Assembly: GCA_950295325.1 (NCBI GenBank)
Contig: OX485804.1
Location: 69,044,033-69,108,032 of the forward strand
Length of the DNA stretch: 64,000 bases
Source: Polytrichum commune
Lineage: Eukaryota; Streptophyta; Polytrichopsida; Polytrichales; Polytrichaceae
Direction of reading: 5' to 3'
Shown: piece by piece, positions 12,071-26,265 of the stretch
Position numbering within the stretch: position 1 is the first letter of the stretch
Layout of the letters: each line of letters opens with the position of its first letter
The notes under the pieces: generated by a model
Database searches by the model: none
What the model saw: the letters and a program-made list of their open reading frames with translations, nothing else
What the model was told of the DNA's origin: nothing
Made by a program: the position numbers and the translations under genes

Positions 12071-12408
12071 GTTGCTGTCGAAGCTTCCCGCATGCTCGTG
12101 TATGATAGTGACTTCAATCAGATAACTCGTCATCAGAAAAGACCTCATTGTGCACAGGAGGATCATCAGCCATTATATCATGCTGACCAGATCCCCCAAG
12201 AATTGAAATAACCCATGATTAGTTAGGAGGTCAGAGTAGGCGTAATCCAATTGTTTCCACTCTAAAAGACAAGTAACACATGTCATCATGTGATTGGCTG
12301 TCTCTCTTGAAATGTGACATGGAAATCACTTGTTTTTTATACAACAATGTGTTGATGATCTGACCCAGTATAGTAGTGTGTCTACAGTCCTGTTCAGTTT
12401 CTTCATAC

Positions 12409-12779
12409 ACTAGATATTGTATTTAGTGTCACCAATTCTATTTGCCTTGCTTGATACTAAGTGTAAACCGCCCATGTAGTGTCACTAACACTAAATGTAT
12501 TCCTTGTAACCTAACATTATTTGTCATTCCTTCTAATTTTTTTTGGGCATTATAGATTTACAATGTTGCAATTGTTGTCACTTACTAAGTGATTTTTCAT
12601 TCAAGTTTTAATCATCCATGACTTTATTTCATTATAGAAATGTTAGGATGTAGAATATATCAAACTAAAAGCAAGTTGGGGTCATAATATTTGTAAACTT
12701 ATTCATAACAAGTGTCATCAAAAAGGTTACAACAAGGACATAAAATACCATATGACATCAAAAACAATGTTTAGTGTAG
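12409..12779. mobile_element. MITE with CACTA-like ends, family A copy 2
   Basis: The left end CACTAGATATTGTATTTAGT pairs with the inverse of the right end (CAAAAACAATGTTTAGTG). The interior matches the element at 3.3-3.7 kb over most of its length. The 371-bp element is non-coding. TA flanks both ends here, but that is not repeated at copy 1, so the superfamily stays open. Confidence 0.7.
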
Positions 12780-13913
12780 TTTGGGCACTTAAACCCTTGA
12801 GTGCCTTAGAGACCATTTTTAGTCTCTCCTGCACCTTTGCAAGCGAGTTGGGGGTTCAAGAATAGCTATGATTTGGTTGAATATATTTTTGTAGGGTAGG
12901 GTGGAGGCTTGAGGTTTAGTTGAGCCCACACTCGTTGCAAGGAGGCCGACCGTTTGTTTTTAATGGCTTGTCAAAGTTAGGCACACCACACTTGTGTAGT
13001 GCAACGAGAGCCAAATACAAAGGATATTGACACACAAATGGGGCCTAATAGTTTGAGACATACATGGTGTTTTTTCTTTGAATCTTTGAGTCTTTGACAA
13101 AAAAAAAACTAAATAATGTGCAAATTATATTCATGTAAAATATTTTCAGATGGTGCCCTTTAGAAGATGTCCAATTAGATATTGTAAGCTTCATTCAAAG
13201 CACCGACTGTATAGATTTGTGTACCAATCGTTTATGAACAACTGTATCTTAAGCAACTTTCTCTTTCATAAAGAGGAACATTTTTATAACATATTTTGAA
13301 ATAGCTCAAAACCCTAAAGTGTTTAGTTAGACTTGTGATTAGGGGTGCCTTTATTTTTAATTTATTTTAGAATATGCATTTAAAAATACTCAACAAATTT
13401 TGAGGCATTTTTTTGTGTTTTTTATAATATAAATTCACTACTACAGTCAGTCCAAGCCAGTATAGACACGGGAAACTTTGCCAATTGTTCCATATTACCA
13501 TATAGCATTAGTACATCCAAACTCAATGGCAGTGCCTGAGCCCCAAGCCTTGCCACACAAATTGACAAATAATGGAATACAGATTTTGCATCGGGGGACG
13601 AGCCAAGCGCAATCTTGGATCAATACTTGGACGGAGAAGAGCTCGAAGAACTGATCTTGGAAAAGGGGAATATTTTCGACAATGATTTGCCATAAAGGAC
13701 CTCACGGATTGATGTCTTCGATGATTTTCAATTGAAAAACACTACAAATGTTTTATAATGCATTTTATAACACCGACTCCGACCTCTAGAATAAAAAATG
13801 TAACACTACTTGTGATACAATTCTTCAAAAGTTTGAAACCCCTTGATTATGTACGCATGACAAATATCTTGAAAAGTGTTGAACTTTATAGTACAGTAGC
13901 GACTGATGATAAC
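12780..13913. other. intergenic stretch without recognised feature
   Basis: AT-rich sequence. I see no exon with plausible splice signals, no terminal repeats and no tRNA-like folding. It lies between the family A MITE and the second Tourist-like MITE. Confidence 0.5.
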
Positions 13914-13916
13914 TAA

Positions 13917-14430
13917 GGGCGACTTCACACATGAGATTGAGGGCCCGTGACCATTGCACTTCAAGCACTCTCATTGGTGGAAAAGGCGGGGCCGGTCCAA
14001 GTTCACTTCACACTACACTTGAGGGACCAATAGAGTATGTGAATAATGCAAGATGGATATAAAGTCTACATGGCTTTCCACATGGCATTCCACATGGCAT
14101 CAAATGGATCGTGATTCATGGTCACTTGGACTCTTTTCAAAAACCACCTCTTGGAGCAAGGTCAAACACAAAACTGGAAGACCTTGGCACCCCAAAACCT
14201 CACAACCGTTGATTTATTATAATTTAAAATGTTTGAGACCCCGCATGAATAGGAATTAGCATTTGGTTTCGGACCCGGTTACATATGACTTCACACTACA
14301 CTTGAGACCCATGACCACACTATATGATTTTGGAAGTATCTTGGGATGGCCTTTGGACACTTCTTTCGGGCTTTCACAATTTCATGGTCACAACCCGGTC
14401 ACAACTCTTGGCTCATGTGTGAAGTGGCCC
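13917..14430. mobile_element. Tourist-like MITE, copy 2
   Basis: It begins GGGCGACTTCACACATGAGA and ends with the inverse CTCATGTGTGAAGTGGCCC, flanked by TAA on both sides (13914-13916 and 14431-14433). The 514-bp interior is closely related to copy 1 at 1940-2442, including the repeated CACTTGAG motifs and the ATGGATCxTGxTTCATGGTCA block. It is non-coding. Confidence 0.85.
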
Positions 14431-15689
14431 TAAGATGTACTCTTATTTATTTTTTAGCACAAATTTTGAGACCGTAGTAGGGCCAACTGGTCCCGCATAG
14501 TAAATTAATCACAAGAGTCCTACAAAAGGCCTGAATTTTACATTCTATTTATGTTTTTTGAAAAAAATAAAAAAATGACAAAATAAGAAATGTCGTCATG
14601 GAGTTTTAATTAGTGTTAGTAAAAGGCACACACACACGCACGATTCTCAAAGAGATTGCTCGAATATCTTGAAACATGGGATTTGGAGGCACTTTCATAA
14701 ACAATAATTAGTTCCTTACTAATCAAACGATGTTGAGCAATGTTGATCTTGAATTCATATTTCTAGACTCCGAATTAGTGTAGGACAACCATGGGGAGGT
14801 CCATGTGAAAAAATCATTGAACCATGATGTAAGAAAAGATAAAGGGTGCTTTTAATTCAAAAACAAAATAAAAATTATACAAGTTTTGGAATTACTATAG
14901 CTTGGATGAAATGCCCCATGCAATATTATATCAGATAAGATAGGATGAAAAATATAGGTAATATCTAATTTGTATTGATAAAGCAAGGTTTATTATATTT
15001 AGAGGAATGAAGAATTTATGCGAGGTTCAATGAATGTCTTTGGATTGGATGAGAAGTTGTCTCAATTGACTAAAGTCCATCAAACTTAGATGTTGGCAAG
15101 CTTGGGGTGGTCACTGAGAGTTTTGAGATAATGATGCAACCATGTACCCTTCAATTTTATTTGCATGTACAGTTGATGTATTGTTGTCATTTGTATATGG
15201 ATTAACATAAATTCATGTCAAAATTCCAATATTTTGATAACTGATACAATTTACAAACAAACTATAATTTATAAAATAGAATCATGATGTAAATTATATT
15301 TACCTTTAGGGTCTTGAATAATACCTCAAAGCACCAATTTATCTACTCATAAGTTGCCAAATATTCAGGAAAAAAAAGATAAACAACTCATCTTTAATTA
15401 ACCCCCGACGGCATGTGATTTACAAAAATAGATAGCTTGTGATCTCCTTGTGAGGACAACCCTCCTCAATGACAAGTTTTCTTATTATCTATGAACTTCC
15501 ATGCAATAAATTTTTGTTAATTTACAACATCTCCCTTGCACTTGGTTTAGATATGAAACAGACTGAGTTTCATGATGATTGGAATCTTAACAAACAACCA
15601 AAACGACACAATTCCCTAAACTCCATACATAGGTTTTAAAACTATAAACATCATCGCACAATACTCACCGTAATGGACGGGTGTTGTGC

Positions 15690-16260
15690 ATAGGAACACG
15701 TAGCCCTAATTATATACAAAACCACCCACATATTAAACACGAAAGTTTACAAGAGATTTGCATATGGTATGTGCGTATTAATATTCAACTACTTTTCTTA
15801 ATCAGATAACTATATTTGAATGGTGTACAACTTGGTGGGGATAAAAAAACAAACACTATAAAGATAAGTGTTTACATAAGATCGGACTATGTTTTCAAAT
15901 CTTTCTAACTACTCCACATTCGATAGTGAACACAATCTGAAGACTGACGATGCATTTAGTCAAGGAGTCTACATACACGCACTTCCACTGACTATAACTA
16001 AATGAGAAGAGATCCAATTTTCAATCCAATTTTTGTCGATGGGTCAAAGCAAAGAAAAGAAAAGAAAAATTAACATTGGATAATCTGACGTGAATTTGAG
16101 CTTGTTAGTCCTACTTTGCTGAAGAGTCCCCTCGATGCAAGGCGGTGCCCACCAACTGATGCTTCACTAAAGATGTGCCAGTGCAACATAAGTTCGTTGT
16201 GTAAATTCAATGGGTAGAAGATGGAGAACATGAAAACCGAACCAAATAACACCCACATAG
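15690..16260 (+). repeat. dispersed repeat family B, copy 1
   Basis: This segment is diverged but colinear with 48780-49130. Shared blocks include AACTACTCCACA, TAGTGAACA, a CATGCACG/CACGCACTTC block, GATGCTTC, and GTAGAAGATGGAGAACATGAAAA. Shorter relatives lie at 36050-36400 and 43880-44230. It has no recognised coding domain or terminal repeats. It may be a remnant of a larger transposon. Confidence 0.5.
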
Positions 16261-16439
16261 CTTTAAAGATTTTTTTTAAAAAATAAAAAATAAAACATGA
16301 AATCCATTTGAAACTTTTTCCCACAACTCATCATGCGGGCAACTTTAGCACTTTTTTTTTCGCACAATTGGAAGGCAATCGGGTTCACTATGTAGACTCG
16401 TGGATAATTATGAGTCAGCAAGCCTCAAAGTGGCAGCCC

Positions 16440-17723
16440 CACTACAGTTCCAGATCTAGGAAACATTCCGCCTATCAGGGGGACCAGAATCTACCAATCT
16501 TCCAAATATCTGCCACCTGGATCTAGGCAGAGGCCTGATGTCTCCTGGACTGAGATCTACGAAAATGGATTTATTTGGACCTGACATCTAGGTTATCGTG
16601 AAATATCTGCTAGTCTTCGCTGGTGGCTCCGAGCTCTCGCAGCGACGCTATGGCGATGGTGGGGTTCGGCCACCCGTGCGGGAAGGAAAGAAGCAGGTGA
16701 GCTCGTTCAGGGAGATTGGGGACGCGGCCGAGTGGATGACACATCGGAGACTGGACGGCCAAAGGTGCGAAAGCAATTCTCGTGAGCTCGGATCCTCTCT
16801 AGCTCATTTGGCCATGGTTTGAGCAACCTCCGCGACACAAGGGTTACAAGGATTGGGGTGCCGGTGCTTCTTTTCGGGCTGTTTGTTAACAAGTTTTGTG
16901 GTAAGAATCGGCCGGGGAAGCACTTGGGACAAGCAGGCGCTTATGTGACGTGGTGTTTGGAGTTTCGGTTTGTTTAGTTTTTCCCCCCTTTTCAACGTGT
17001 CCCCGTTTAGACCTGGAGATAGATGGAAGGGGTTGGTCGCATTTAGCTGAAATAAAATGTAGTATTTCATTGTTTGTCGTCGTGGTTGTGTTGAATTTTG
17101 TAATAAGTTGAATTTGACCAGAAGGCTGAGGTTGGCGAGGTGCGGAAAGGTTTAATTGGTTATTTCGTGCTCCTGTTGGAGGATGTAGAGTTTTGTGGCT
17201 GAATTGATTCAATCTCTACTGCATGATGTAGCTTTAGGTGCTTCTGTTCAATTTTGTGAAAGAAGTGCGAATGGATCAGGATAGTATTCAGAGAACCTAC
17301 CAAGCCACAAGCTATTTTTCATGTTTGTGAACATTTAATTCTTGTGGTTTGTGTTCGGTAAATCTTCTTTTTCCACGCATGATTAGTATGGCGTATGGAA
17401 GGTGGTTTGGTATAAGGTGACCTGGTGAGATAGAGTTTCGGGAAGTCGAAGCTCTTTCAGGTTGTGAGCACTGGATGCGCCACAGCTTGCATAAGAGAGT
17501 CGTATGATACTAGGATTTGCGTGTTTTTCTAGTGTTTCTTCAGTGGTTTCATCGAGGGTTCGAGTACGCGAGTCAATTTTCTTTGAGGATATACTAAGTG
17601 AAGCATACGGAGGAGGAAGCTGAGGATTTGAAGCTGGCATTTGTGACAGGAGGCGCAGGTTTTGAAGAAGCGAAGGGAGGAATTCTTTGAAGATTACAAG
17701 ACTGAAGCAAAAGTAGTGAAGCT
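16440..17723 (+). promoter_or_regulatory. EXECUTER 5' region (promoter/5' UTR), duplicated at 36.7 kb
   Basis: About 1.3 kb upstream of the EXECUTER start is recognisably duplicated at about 36725-37881. Landmarks common to both are TCTTCxCTGGTGGCTCC, GCGATGGTGGGGTTC, CCACCCGTGCGGGAA, GTTACAAGGATTGGG, TTCTTTTCGGGCTGTTTGTT and GGAGGAGGAAGCTGAGGAT. A short upstream ORF starts at the ATG at 16648 or 16654 and its beginning (MVGFxHPCGKE) is partly kept in the duplicate. AAGCAG|GTGAGC near 16692 could be a 5'-UTR splice donor. The transcription start itself is not identifiable by eye. Confidence 0.5.
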
Positions 17724-20700
17724 ATGGCATCAATGGCAGTGAAGGTTTCACCAATGGGTTTACTAGGTGGAATGGAGCTTCATCCTTCGGCTAGTGTCAA
17801 AACTTCTGCCCACAGACCTTACAAAGGCCAAATCCGTCAACAGTCTTTGTCTATATCAGGCCACTATATAACCCAAGAGGCTCCAGTTTCTAGGACTCTT
17901 GTAGTGAGTAACCCATCACAAAAAAGAGGTAAAGTAGTTGGGTCGAACAGGCCAGACAGGAGGTCGAGGGCTTGCAGGTCGTCCTCAGTTAGTTGTAGAT
18001 GCTTAGGGTCTGGGGAATTTGGTAAGGGCGATGGTGAGAATGAAGTCAGGAAAAATCATGACAAGACCGGAGAGAATGCTGGGACTTCAGGCGGTGAGGG
18101 TCAACCGAGACAGAAAAAGAAGCAGGTAAGCAATTACTTGTCTCGAAGATAACAAGCCAAGTGGGCTAATTATTGTACCAGAGATTTTGAGTTTCTCCAT
18201 TATTTTCCATTTGAGACTGGTCTTTTTTTTGAAACTTTATATTTATTTGAACCTGGACACTGTTGTCTTATCTCAACTGAACTACCTTCAAGTTAAGATG
18301 AAGGAATCACTAAGCAGTGTATCACGTCCCTCACATGTTTTGTAAGAAAGGAGACCTCTTTTTACTTCATAAGGACGTTGGACAGAATATGTAATTGACA
18401 GCTTACTCTACGTAGATGTCATGGAAGGTGGCCTCTTGCATGCAGATTTTTGTGGATGGCCCCTGGTCAAATTGCTTGTCAAATACCATTTGGCTATTGC
18501 TGCATCTTTGATTTGTTTCCTATTTTATTATAGTTGCTGATTGCTTTCTTTTGCTTGCTTTGGATTGAGTATGCAACTCCAAATTCTTTAGATTAATGAT
18601 CTCTCTTGATACTTATTTTGTGGTTCAGTAGTTACCTCCATCTGCAAGTGTTGTTTGAATCTTGATTCTTACAAGCATATAAACTTTGCTTCAACACTTA
18701 ATTTTGTGGGGATATTGAAGCCTTCCTTATTTAATATACTAAATGGGCATTGCAGGCAACAGCAGTCAAGATGGGAGTGCCTTTTCGTGAAATGATGCTT
18801 ACAGCTGGGCGAAGGCTACAGGACTATTTAGAGAGTTATAAGCGTTCCAAGATGGAGGCAAGGATGGAAGACAATGCAGAGTCTGACAAGACGAATGAAC
18901 AGGAGAGTGCCTGGGAGCAGCTACAGAAAGTTTTTGCCGAAGTCGATGAGCGCCAAAATCTGGTCAGACAATTAAAGGTAAGTGTCTGGTGTGACACATT
19001 GCCAGTTTTTACTAGGAGGTTTGGGATTAAAATGCATGTTGTTATATGTAGAGGAACATAATCAATCCCTTAGTAGGGACTTTACACTCAGCATTTTCAG
19101 TGTCGTCAATTCAATGGGCTACTTTGGATTTTCGTCAAAGACAAGTCAGACATGGAAACCCAATGTTCTAGGTATGTGAAGTTGAAATCAAAATGAGATG
19201 ATATTTTTCTCATTGGGATTATATTCTGCTTGCAGCTTCAAATGGATGAGGCAATTGGTATTGAGGATTTCAAAGAAGCCGGCCGACTGAAGAAAGCATT
19301 GACTTCTGCGATGGCAGAGGACCTTGTTGCGAATGTGATGATTGAGCTGAAGGTGAGCACCATTCAGATACTTGCTGTACCTGTTGACTGCGTAGATATT
19401 GTTTGGGAAGCAAGTCATACTCATTGATCTGTTCCAAAGGTAGATAAAGTGGCTTTTTGCATGGGTTTTATCCCAACAGGGTTTTTTCTTGGTCATGGAA
19501 GGACAAAAAGACCACCATTAGTTGTCAAACATGATATATACAAGGATATGAGTTGTCATATGCAGTTTGGCTTGCTAATGTATACACATCTGAAGAACCA
19601 TATCATCAACCCTAGTGACTGGTTGGCCAAGTGCATAAAATACAGAGGATTATAGATTTTTAGAATTTTGTTGTCTCAGAAAGCTTTGGAGGAGGAACGT
19701 TATGACGCTGCTGCTCAAATATGTGACAAGGCTGGTGCTGGACTTGTAAGCTTCCTGAAGATTGCCGTCTGTTTTTTGTTTTGTTCCAGTGTCATGGCTG
19801 AGTTCATGTATCTTTAAGAAATTTTGGAAGACTTCGGCTATTTATGACAATCATTTACGTGATTGTGCACAAGTTGTAGGGGCCAATTGATGGTGAAATT
19901 GGGTTATGTGCATATATTGGTGTCTTCTCTAGTCCACATAATGTTAGGCGACAAGGACTGTTTTGGTTGTGCTTATTGCTCACATTGAATGTAACTTTTG
20001 GTCATGGTGGAGACAGCCTACTATAGTGTTTCTGAATCTTATTCTGCTGTTCTGTTGGCCAGGTGGGTTGGTGGGCAGGTGTGTCAGAAAGTGGCAGTGA
20101 TCCATATGGTCGAATTATCAATATTTCTCCTGTGGAAGGCAGATTCATAGCAAAGGGCTACAGTGCTAGGTGGGGACAAGTTGATACTTTCTGTAGTAGA
20201 TAGCTGCTTAATTTATATTTGCATACGAATGGATAACCTTGACTAGCCACAGATTTCATCTTTTGTATCAAGAAGTTTTTCTTTGCAAGTGGTATGAGAA
20301 GAGAGGGCAAGGTGTATAGGTCATCATACCAAGTTTACACTAGGAGATGGCAGATATTTAGTCTTGGGTCAGATTTCTAATTGGTAGGCTGAATGTGAGT
20401 TTCTTGTGCATGATGTTGTTCCAGGCAACTAGCTTTGGCAGCTGCAGGAGTCCCTTTATTCGAAGTTTTCCTCACTAAGGATGGAGACTCACAGTATCAA
20501 CAACATGCTGTTTATCTTCAAAGAGATGGGAATGGGACAGCAGATTCAATTGTTGGGTTTAGCAAGGATGTTCTTGATTTTGAAAACATGTTGGGGGCAG
20601 CTAGCAAGGACATGAAGCTCGAATTGGATATATTGGAGGAGAACTCTGATGAAGGAGATGAGAAACAAATGGATCTTGAGGCAATGGAAGAAGGAATGAA

Positions 20701-23700
20701 TAAAATTCTCAATTTCTTGAAGGATCGAATGCCTGATGTGAAAATGAAAGTCTTTCAGGTACATGTGATTTTAGCAGGCTTTGTAAAGGATAAGTCAATT
20801 TTTTTTTCTGGAGGTCCTTAGATACCAGGCCTGTTTGTTGAACATGGGCGTCCTGTATTTTAGCTTGCTGTGTTCAAGACGGGAAGCCCATGGCTGATTC
20901 TTAATTGATGAGTTTTAACCTCTTCAATCTTCCTTGTTATCACACAGGTAATTGCCAATGGTAAAATGGAGGCTGACCTGCCCAAAATAGTTGAACAGCT
21001 GATGGAAGATGCTGAAGATGAGCTCCTGAGGCAGGAAGAGTTGGCCGATGTTGGCAGCAGTGGCTCCAGTTTTGAAATCATCAAGTCCATTGATGAGATC
21101 CCGCCTGCTGGAAATAGCACTTTTGACAACTCAAGTGAAAATGACGTTGGAATGTCCATGGGAGATATTTTCAGCAATCCTGTCTATGACCTTCCTTCCA
21201 GGGTTCCAAATCGTGTACCTGCCAGAATAGAACACATAGACCGGGATACATTTCTCTTTGAAATCCAAGACCTGCCTGGCGGTGCCTCGTCAGCTCCACC
21301 CCAAGAAATCCGTTCTGTTAAGGTGGTATCTATTGCTGCAAAGCCGACTGCTGATGCTATTTCTAGTGATGTGGAAGAAGTGCTGCGGAGTGTGGGTCAA
21401 TTGCTGGTGGAGGTGAGTATTTTAGTTTTCCCATTCTTTCCCAGTTGCAGTGTTCAGGATAATTTATTCTCTACCCTGGACGGTCTCAATTATATGTCAT
21501 TTGAAAAGATTTGAAGACCTGACAAGAAGGTATGGGCAGTGCTGAATACATTTTGCCAAGTAGGACACCAAATTCCATGAGGTGGCATCTCAATTAATTT
21601 GAAGTTTGTGCTTGGGAGCCATTGATGTCTCCAACATTTGACAAATTGGATTTGACCGGTTCTTCATGATTATTGGCAATTTCTGGTTTGTCCTTAATAT
21701 TTAGTGCCCATCTACACCCAGCATGGCTGTTGTAAGTTGCGTTTAGTTTCTGGCACATGGGTCTTATTTTGTGTATCTACACACAATACGGCAGAGAAAT
21801 AGGCAGCACTAATCACATGCTCTTATTTTCAGCAAGCAATAATCTGCATATTGTGTTATGTTTTCCTCAGAATTTCTTTGAAGTCCTGATCATGCTAAAT
21901 TATCAACCTCAAGCCTTGTCATGAACCTGATTTAATGTTTACATTTTCAGTATTCTTGCTACTCCAGCATGGTGAAGCTCATCAGTTTATGGATCTCTAC
22001 AGGAGGGTGACGCTGTGGAGTTGGAGAACTCAAGCAAGGATATTACAGGCATTTTGCAGAGTGCAGTAACTCGAGCTCAGCAGAGGCGCGGTCTTCTGAA
22101 GAAGACTTTATTTCATAGGATAGACCTCTCGGGAACAGGAAATGATCCATTTTCTGGTAAGTTCATTTCACTTCGTTCATGAATTTGTACCCAGTTGCTT
22201 TTTCAAAGAACTCGAATCTCATGCCAATTAGGGCTGCCAAACATATCTCTTATTTTTGGTCTTGACACGGCTTTGTGAAATAATTATGACTTTGAGTATC
22301 CCCAGATATCTGATTGGTTCATGGTATATACTGTTGGAAGACAAGAAATTGAAGTCTACAGGAAGTGATGTTGTTGACATCGTTTGGAAATGCCATGTCC
22401 TGAAACAGCATAATCGCACTTCTTGAAGATGCAAAAATTGCATAGCCTTGTTCCTAGACTTCCAACTGCCAACTTTGGCTTATCAGAAAACAATCATGAG
22501 CATGATAACTATCTTTGTTTTTGTAAGTATCAATTGTTTGATATTTAGATGGATACCTCTAACTAACTAGATAGGCTCCCGTTTCCAGGTTTCTTTCAAG
22601 AACTGATTATCACAATTAAAGAGTAGCTTCTGGATTGCATCGTTGCTGAGTAGAGCTTCTTGTGCAGGACTATATATTGGGTCACTAGGACCTCATACTG
22701 CAGAGGTTGTGCAGTTGCAACGGAAGTATGGTGACTGGCAAATAGATGGAGTGAATCCCAATGGCCAAGAATTACAGTTTTTTGAGTATGTTGAAGCCGT
22801 GAAGTTGACTGGCGATGTCAATGTTCCTGCTGGGCAGGTACCCACCTCATATTAGAGTCTACTTCAGATGAATTTTGCATTGTTACTGTATGGCCTAAAT
22901 CCTCCAAGTTAGTAAAGGTGGGTTATTTTGTAGAGAGACACAATGTGAGTGCAAGTTTTAGTATTTGGGGATATGTTTCATACAGCATAAGTCAGATTTT
23001 GGCACAAGTATGATAACTCTATTCAAATGTTCACATTCATTAGTCAACCATAGAAAATTGTGCTGTTCCAGAACAGGTGTAGTCTTCCATTATTATATGA
23101 TAACATAAGGTTACCTGGATGCAGCAGTTATATTGAGGTTAAGATGGTTTTTTTTCACAGGTAACATTCCGTGCCAAAGTTGGAAAGGATAGCCGACTGC
23201 CACATAGGGGTGTCTATCCAGAGGAGCTTGGTGTGGTAGGATTCTGCACTTTGATCAGTCGAACTTGTATAAGAGTTATTTTTTCTGCACATGGACTTCA
23301 TCGTGGTAATCAATATCAAAGCTTCTTTCTCATTGTAAATATGTCTTGAAGTCACCTTCCTGATAAGGCAATTCTGTCTGATGGTTAGGTTGCTAGATAC
23401 AAAGGACAGGCGAGGATGGCTGAGCCAGGCTTTAAAGATCCAAGGTGGGTGGATGGTGAACTGGTACTTCTGAATGGCAAGGTAAAGATCACCTACAGAT
23501 ATTCTGGACCATTTCTTGAGTACAAATTTTGCACTACCAAAGAGCGCTTCGCTCTCATACTCTTGATAGTTATTTTTCGGTGTAGATAGGCTTGTTGTCT
23601 CTCACGTGTTTAATTTGATTGTTAAAGTGTCAATGTCATCTTGTTTTGGAAGAATCAATATGGTCTCATGTCTTTGTAATTGTGACATTGTTTGTAGATA

Positions 23701-23919
23701 GTTGGGATTTGTTTGAAACGATAGAATGCTTTTGCAACACCTATCTTAACGTAGTCATGTTATAGGACCCAGTAATTTCAAGCTTTGTTGGATGCTAAAC
23801 TGCCCATTGTATGTCACATGCAGGGAGGTCCAACAAATGGTGCGGAGCTCGGTTTTGTCTACTTGGGTCCAGGAAGTCATTTTCTGGTGCTTTTTGGCAA
23901 GCTAAGGCTGAAGAACTGA
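17724..23919 (+). CDS. EX: EXECUTER protein, chloroplastic (singlet-oxygen retrograde signalling), 12 exons
   Basis: Exons are 17724-18125, 18756-18977, 19236-19352, 19680-19745, 20063-20169, 20425-20758, 20948-21412, 22003-22156, 22668-22837, 23161-23235, 23389-23481 and 23824-23919. All junctions are GT-AG and in phase, giving 766 aa; Arabidopsis EXECUTER proteins are roughly 650-690. EXECUTERs sit at thylakoid grana margins and pass on singlet-oxygen signals. Residues 1-60 are Ser-rich and transit-like. A UVR-type motif follows ([18 protein letters not shown], residues 209-226). The DUF3506 singlet-oxygen-sensor region spans roughly residues 270-766, with [38 protein letters not shown] and [16 protein letters not shown] blocks. 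Trp724 lies 42 residues from the C-terminus, matching the position of the oxidised Trp643 of Arabidopsis EX1; that correspondence is inference. I cannot tell EX1 from EX2. Confidence 0.93.
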
Positions 23920-26037
23920 GTGGTCAAAGGATTTGGGGTCCAAGGATTGTAGTTTCCATGGTACTCAAATGAGAAGTCGTTGCCAAAGGCTACTCAACAG
24001 GTGAGTAGTAGGTTGAATTTGACAGGATGTTTTTACTGGTCTACCTTTGCAGTGGAGACCTGGAACCAGAATAAGGGCGTCATCAGCCCAATAAATCCTG
24101 CAACAGCCAAAGGCACTTTTACAGGAGGAAATCAAAATATATAGGGACAGAACTAAATGTTTCTCACAGACGGTGTTAGAGCCAGATGAGACAAAGCAAA
24201 AAGGAGCCAGGAATGGTCCTTCCCTTTTCGATCTCTATTGTAACCCCTCCAAATTGTATAGTAGACTTTCTTGATCAACATAGCTTTCTCAGAATTAGTA
24301 GGACACAACAGTGTTCGTCAATTTTGTGGTATTTTTGTCCCTTTGCGAGTCAAGGAACGATTAGAAAGGTGAGCTGCACTATGCTCTATTATTAGTCATG
24401 ACATAGACTTGAGCAGAAGGGGCGAGAATTATACCAACTTTCAGGGCTTGATTTGCAAAAAGCCTTACAAGTTAGCGAGTGTACTTTTGATAACCTCATG
24501 TACTGATTTTCCAGTAATCAATTTTCTCAAGATCCTGAGTGTGCCCGTCACATATTTTTGAAGGGTTTCTAACCCCGACATGCCTCATTTTTTATATAAT
24601 TTTTGAATCTCACAAAATTACGATCATGTGCAGTGGTATTTAACCCTTAATGTCCATATAGATCACATTCTGGTTGCCCCATTATTCCTTCAACCCTCAG
24701 CACAGGTTGGAGGTTTGTTTTGCAAAGAGAATATGTTTTCGGGGGAATGTGCAAGGTTTACTTCATAATGATGTTTGAAAGTGGATTTGAGTTTACTATT
24801 ACTACTGATGGTTTTCCATTGAGCTCACAAGCAACCTCCCAACAGGTGAACAAATTTCCCAATGCAATTCTTATATTCATGGAAATTGTTAACTTTCAGT
24901 TTGTGGATGGTGTTTATCTTCAAAGAAGAGTTTTTGGAATTATTTTTCTTCATTCACAAAAAGAATGAAATAAACTAAAAAGATGGATATGCTTAATTTT
25001 CAAAGCATTAAATTTAAATATTTCATGAAAATTGCAAGTTGTATCATTTTTGGTGTACATATTACCAACATGATAATGTATGAAGACAGAAACATAGAAC
25101 CAAAACATCGTCTTTGATGATTTGCAAGGCAGGTTTTCAATTTCATATGCGAATGTTGTTCACACTATATCAATGATCATATTCTTTTATGCGTTCTAAA
25201 AGATGTCATAGGTCTTCATAAGATGTTCATTGTCTCTATAAAATATCCAATCAAGTTACTGTCATTTCTATTTTTTGAAAATTTTCTTAAATTTTTGCTT
25301 AACAAATGTTGACATGAAGCTCATGACATTGTATATATAGAAGGCCCTACCATATGGATGTGTTCTTCAACTTTGTGTCAACAATTTTGCTTTATTCATG
25401 TTTTCATAGTGCAAGCTTGTAAATCCCGCTTCGTAACCAATCTTGTTCAATAGCGTACATAAAATTAAAGGGTTAAAGAGAACCATCTTTTTCAAATTAA
25501 TTGTTATTTGACAAAGGTGACATTATAAGTGTATCTCACATCTTTATTGTATTTCAATGATAGTAAGACTAAAAGTACATCATGATGGTGTCAAACTAGC
25601 TAATTCCTTAGAGCGACGGAGTGCAGTAAACCTCTATAAGATAAATGCTAATATTAGTTTGATTGTCCAATTGTTTCAAAGACTTGAGACTCCTTAATAC
25701 CACATTCTCAAATAGTGATTAAAACTCCCCCTAATGGAGTTATTGTAAGGGGGCACTCCAACACAAAGTGTGCCTTAGTTTCACCTCCATTGTAAGAGTA
25801 GTCGATTGTTGTGGGGTTTCAATGGCAAGTCTATGATATGAGGTGTGGTGATTGCGTGGTGGATGATGCATTGTGTCAAAGGTTGCTGGCTCAAGTGCAA
25901 TTCGCATTCATATTTGACGATATCTTGGCAAATGTGTCTGATATGCCAAAAGTTGCCGAGTTCAACAACTATTTTGAGATCACGGCACAATTTTTCCTTG
26001 CATGGATTTTCCATCACTTGTTCAACCAATTTTTGCA
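23920..26037. other. EXECUTER 3' flank and gene-free stretch
   Basis: The first few hundred bases after the stop probably hold the 3' UTR, though no unambiguous polyadenylation signal stands out. The rest is AT-rich intergenic DNA without recognisable exons or element ends. Minus-strand open sequence at 25781-26074 adjoins the interrupted frame described next and might be a frameshifted continuation of it. Confidence 0.45.
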
Positions 26038-26265
26038 CTATTGTACCATTCCAAATAACCCAATTGCTGTGCAATCTAGCTGTGTTAAATACTTCCCCAA
26101 AACTCTGGGTGTAGCGGCAAGAGTTTTGTGTTGTTCCTTTGGAGCTTTTGCTTCATGAACTCCGACTAAAAATAACCTCCCTTGCTCGGGGTCGAATTCA
26201 TCAAATTGAATTACAGACTCCGCCTCCCAGTTGCCATCAAGTTCGCAGCCGGTTTGGGTTTTTTT

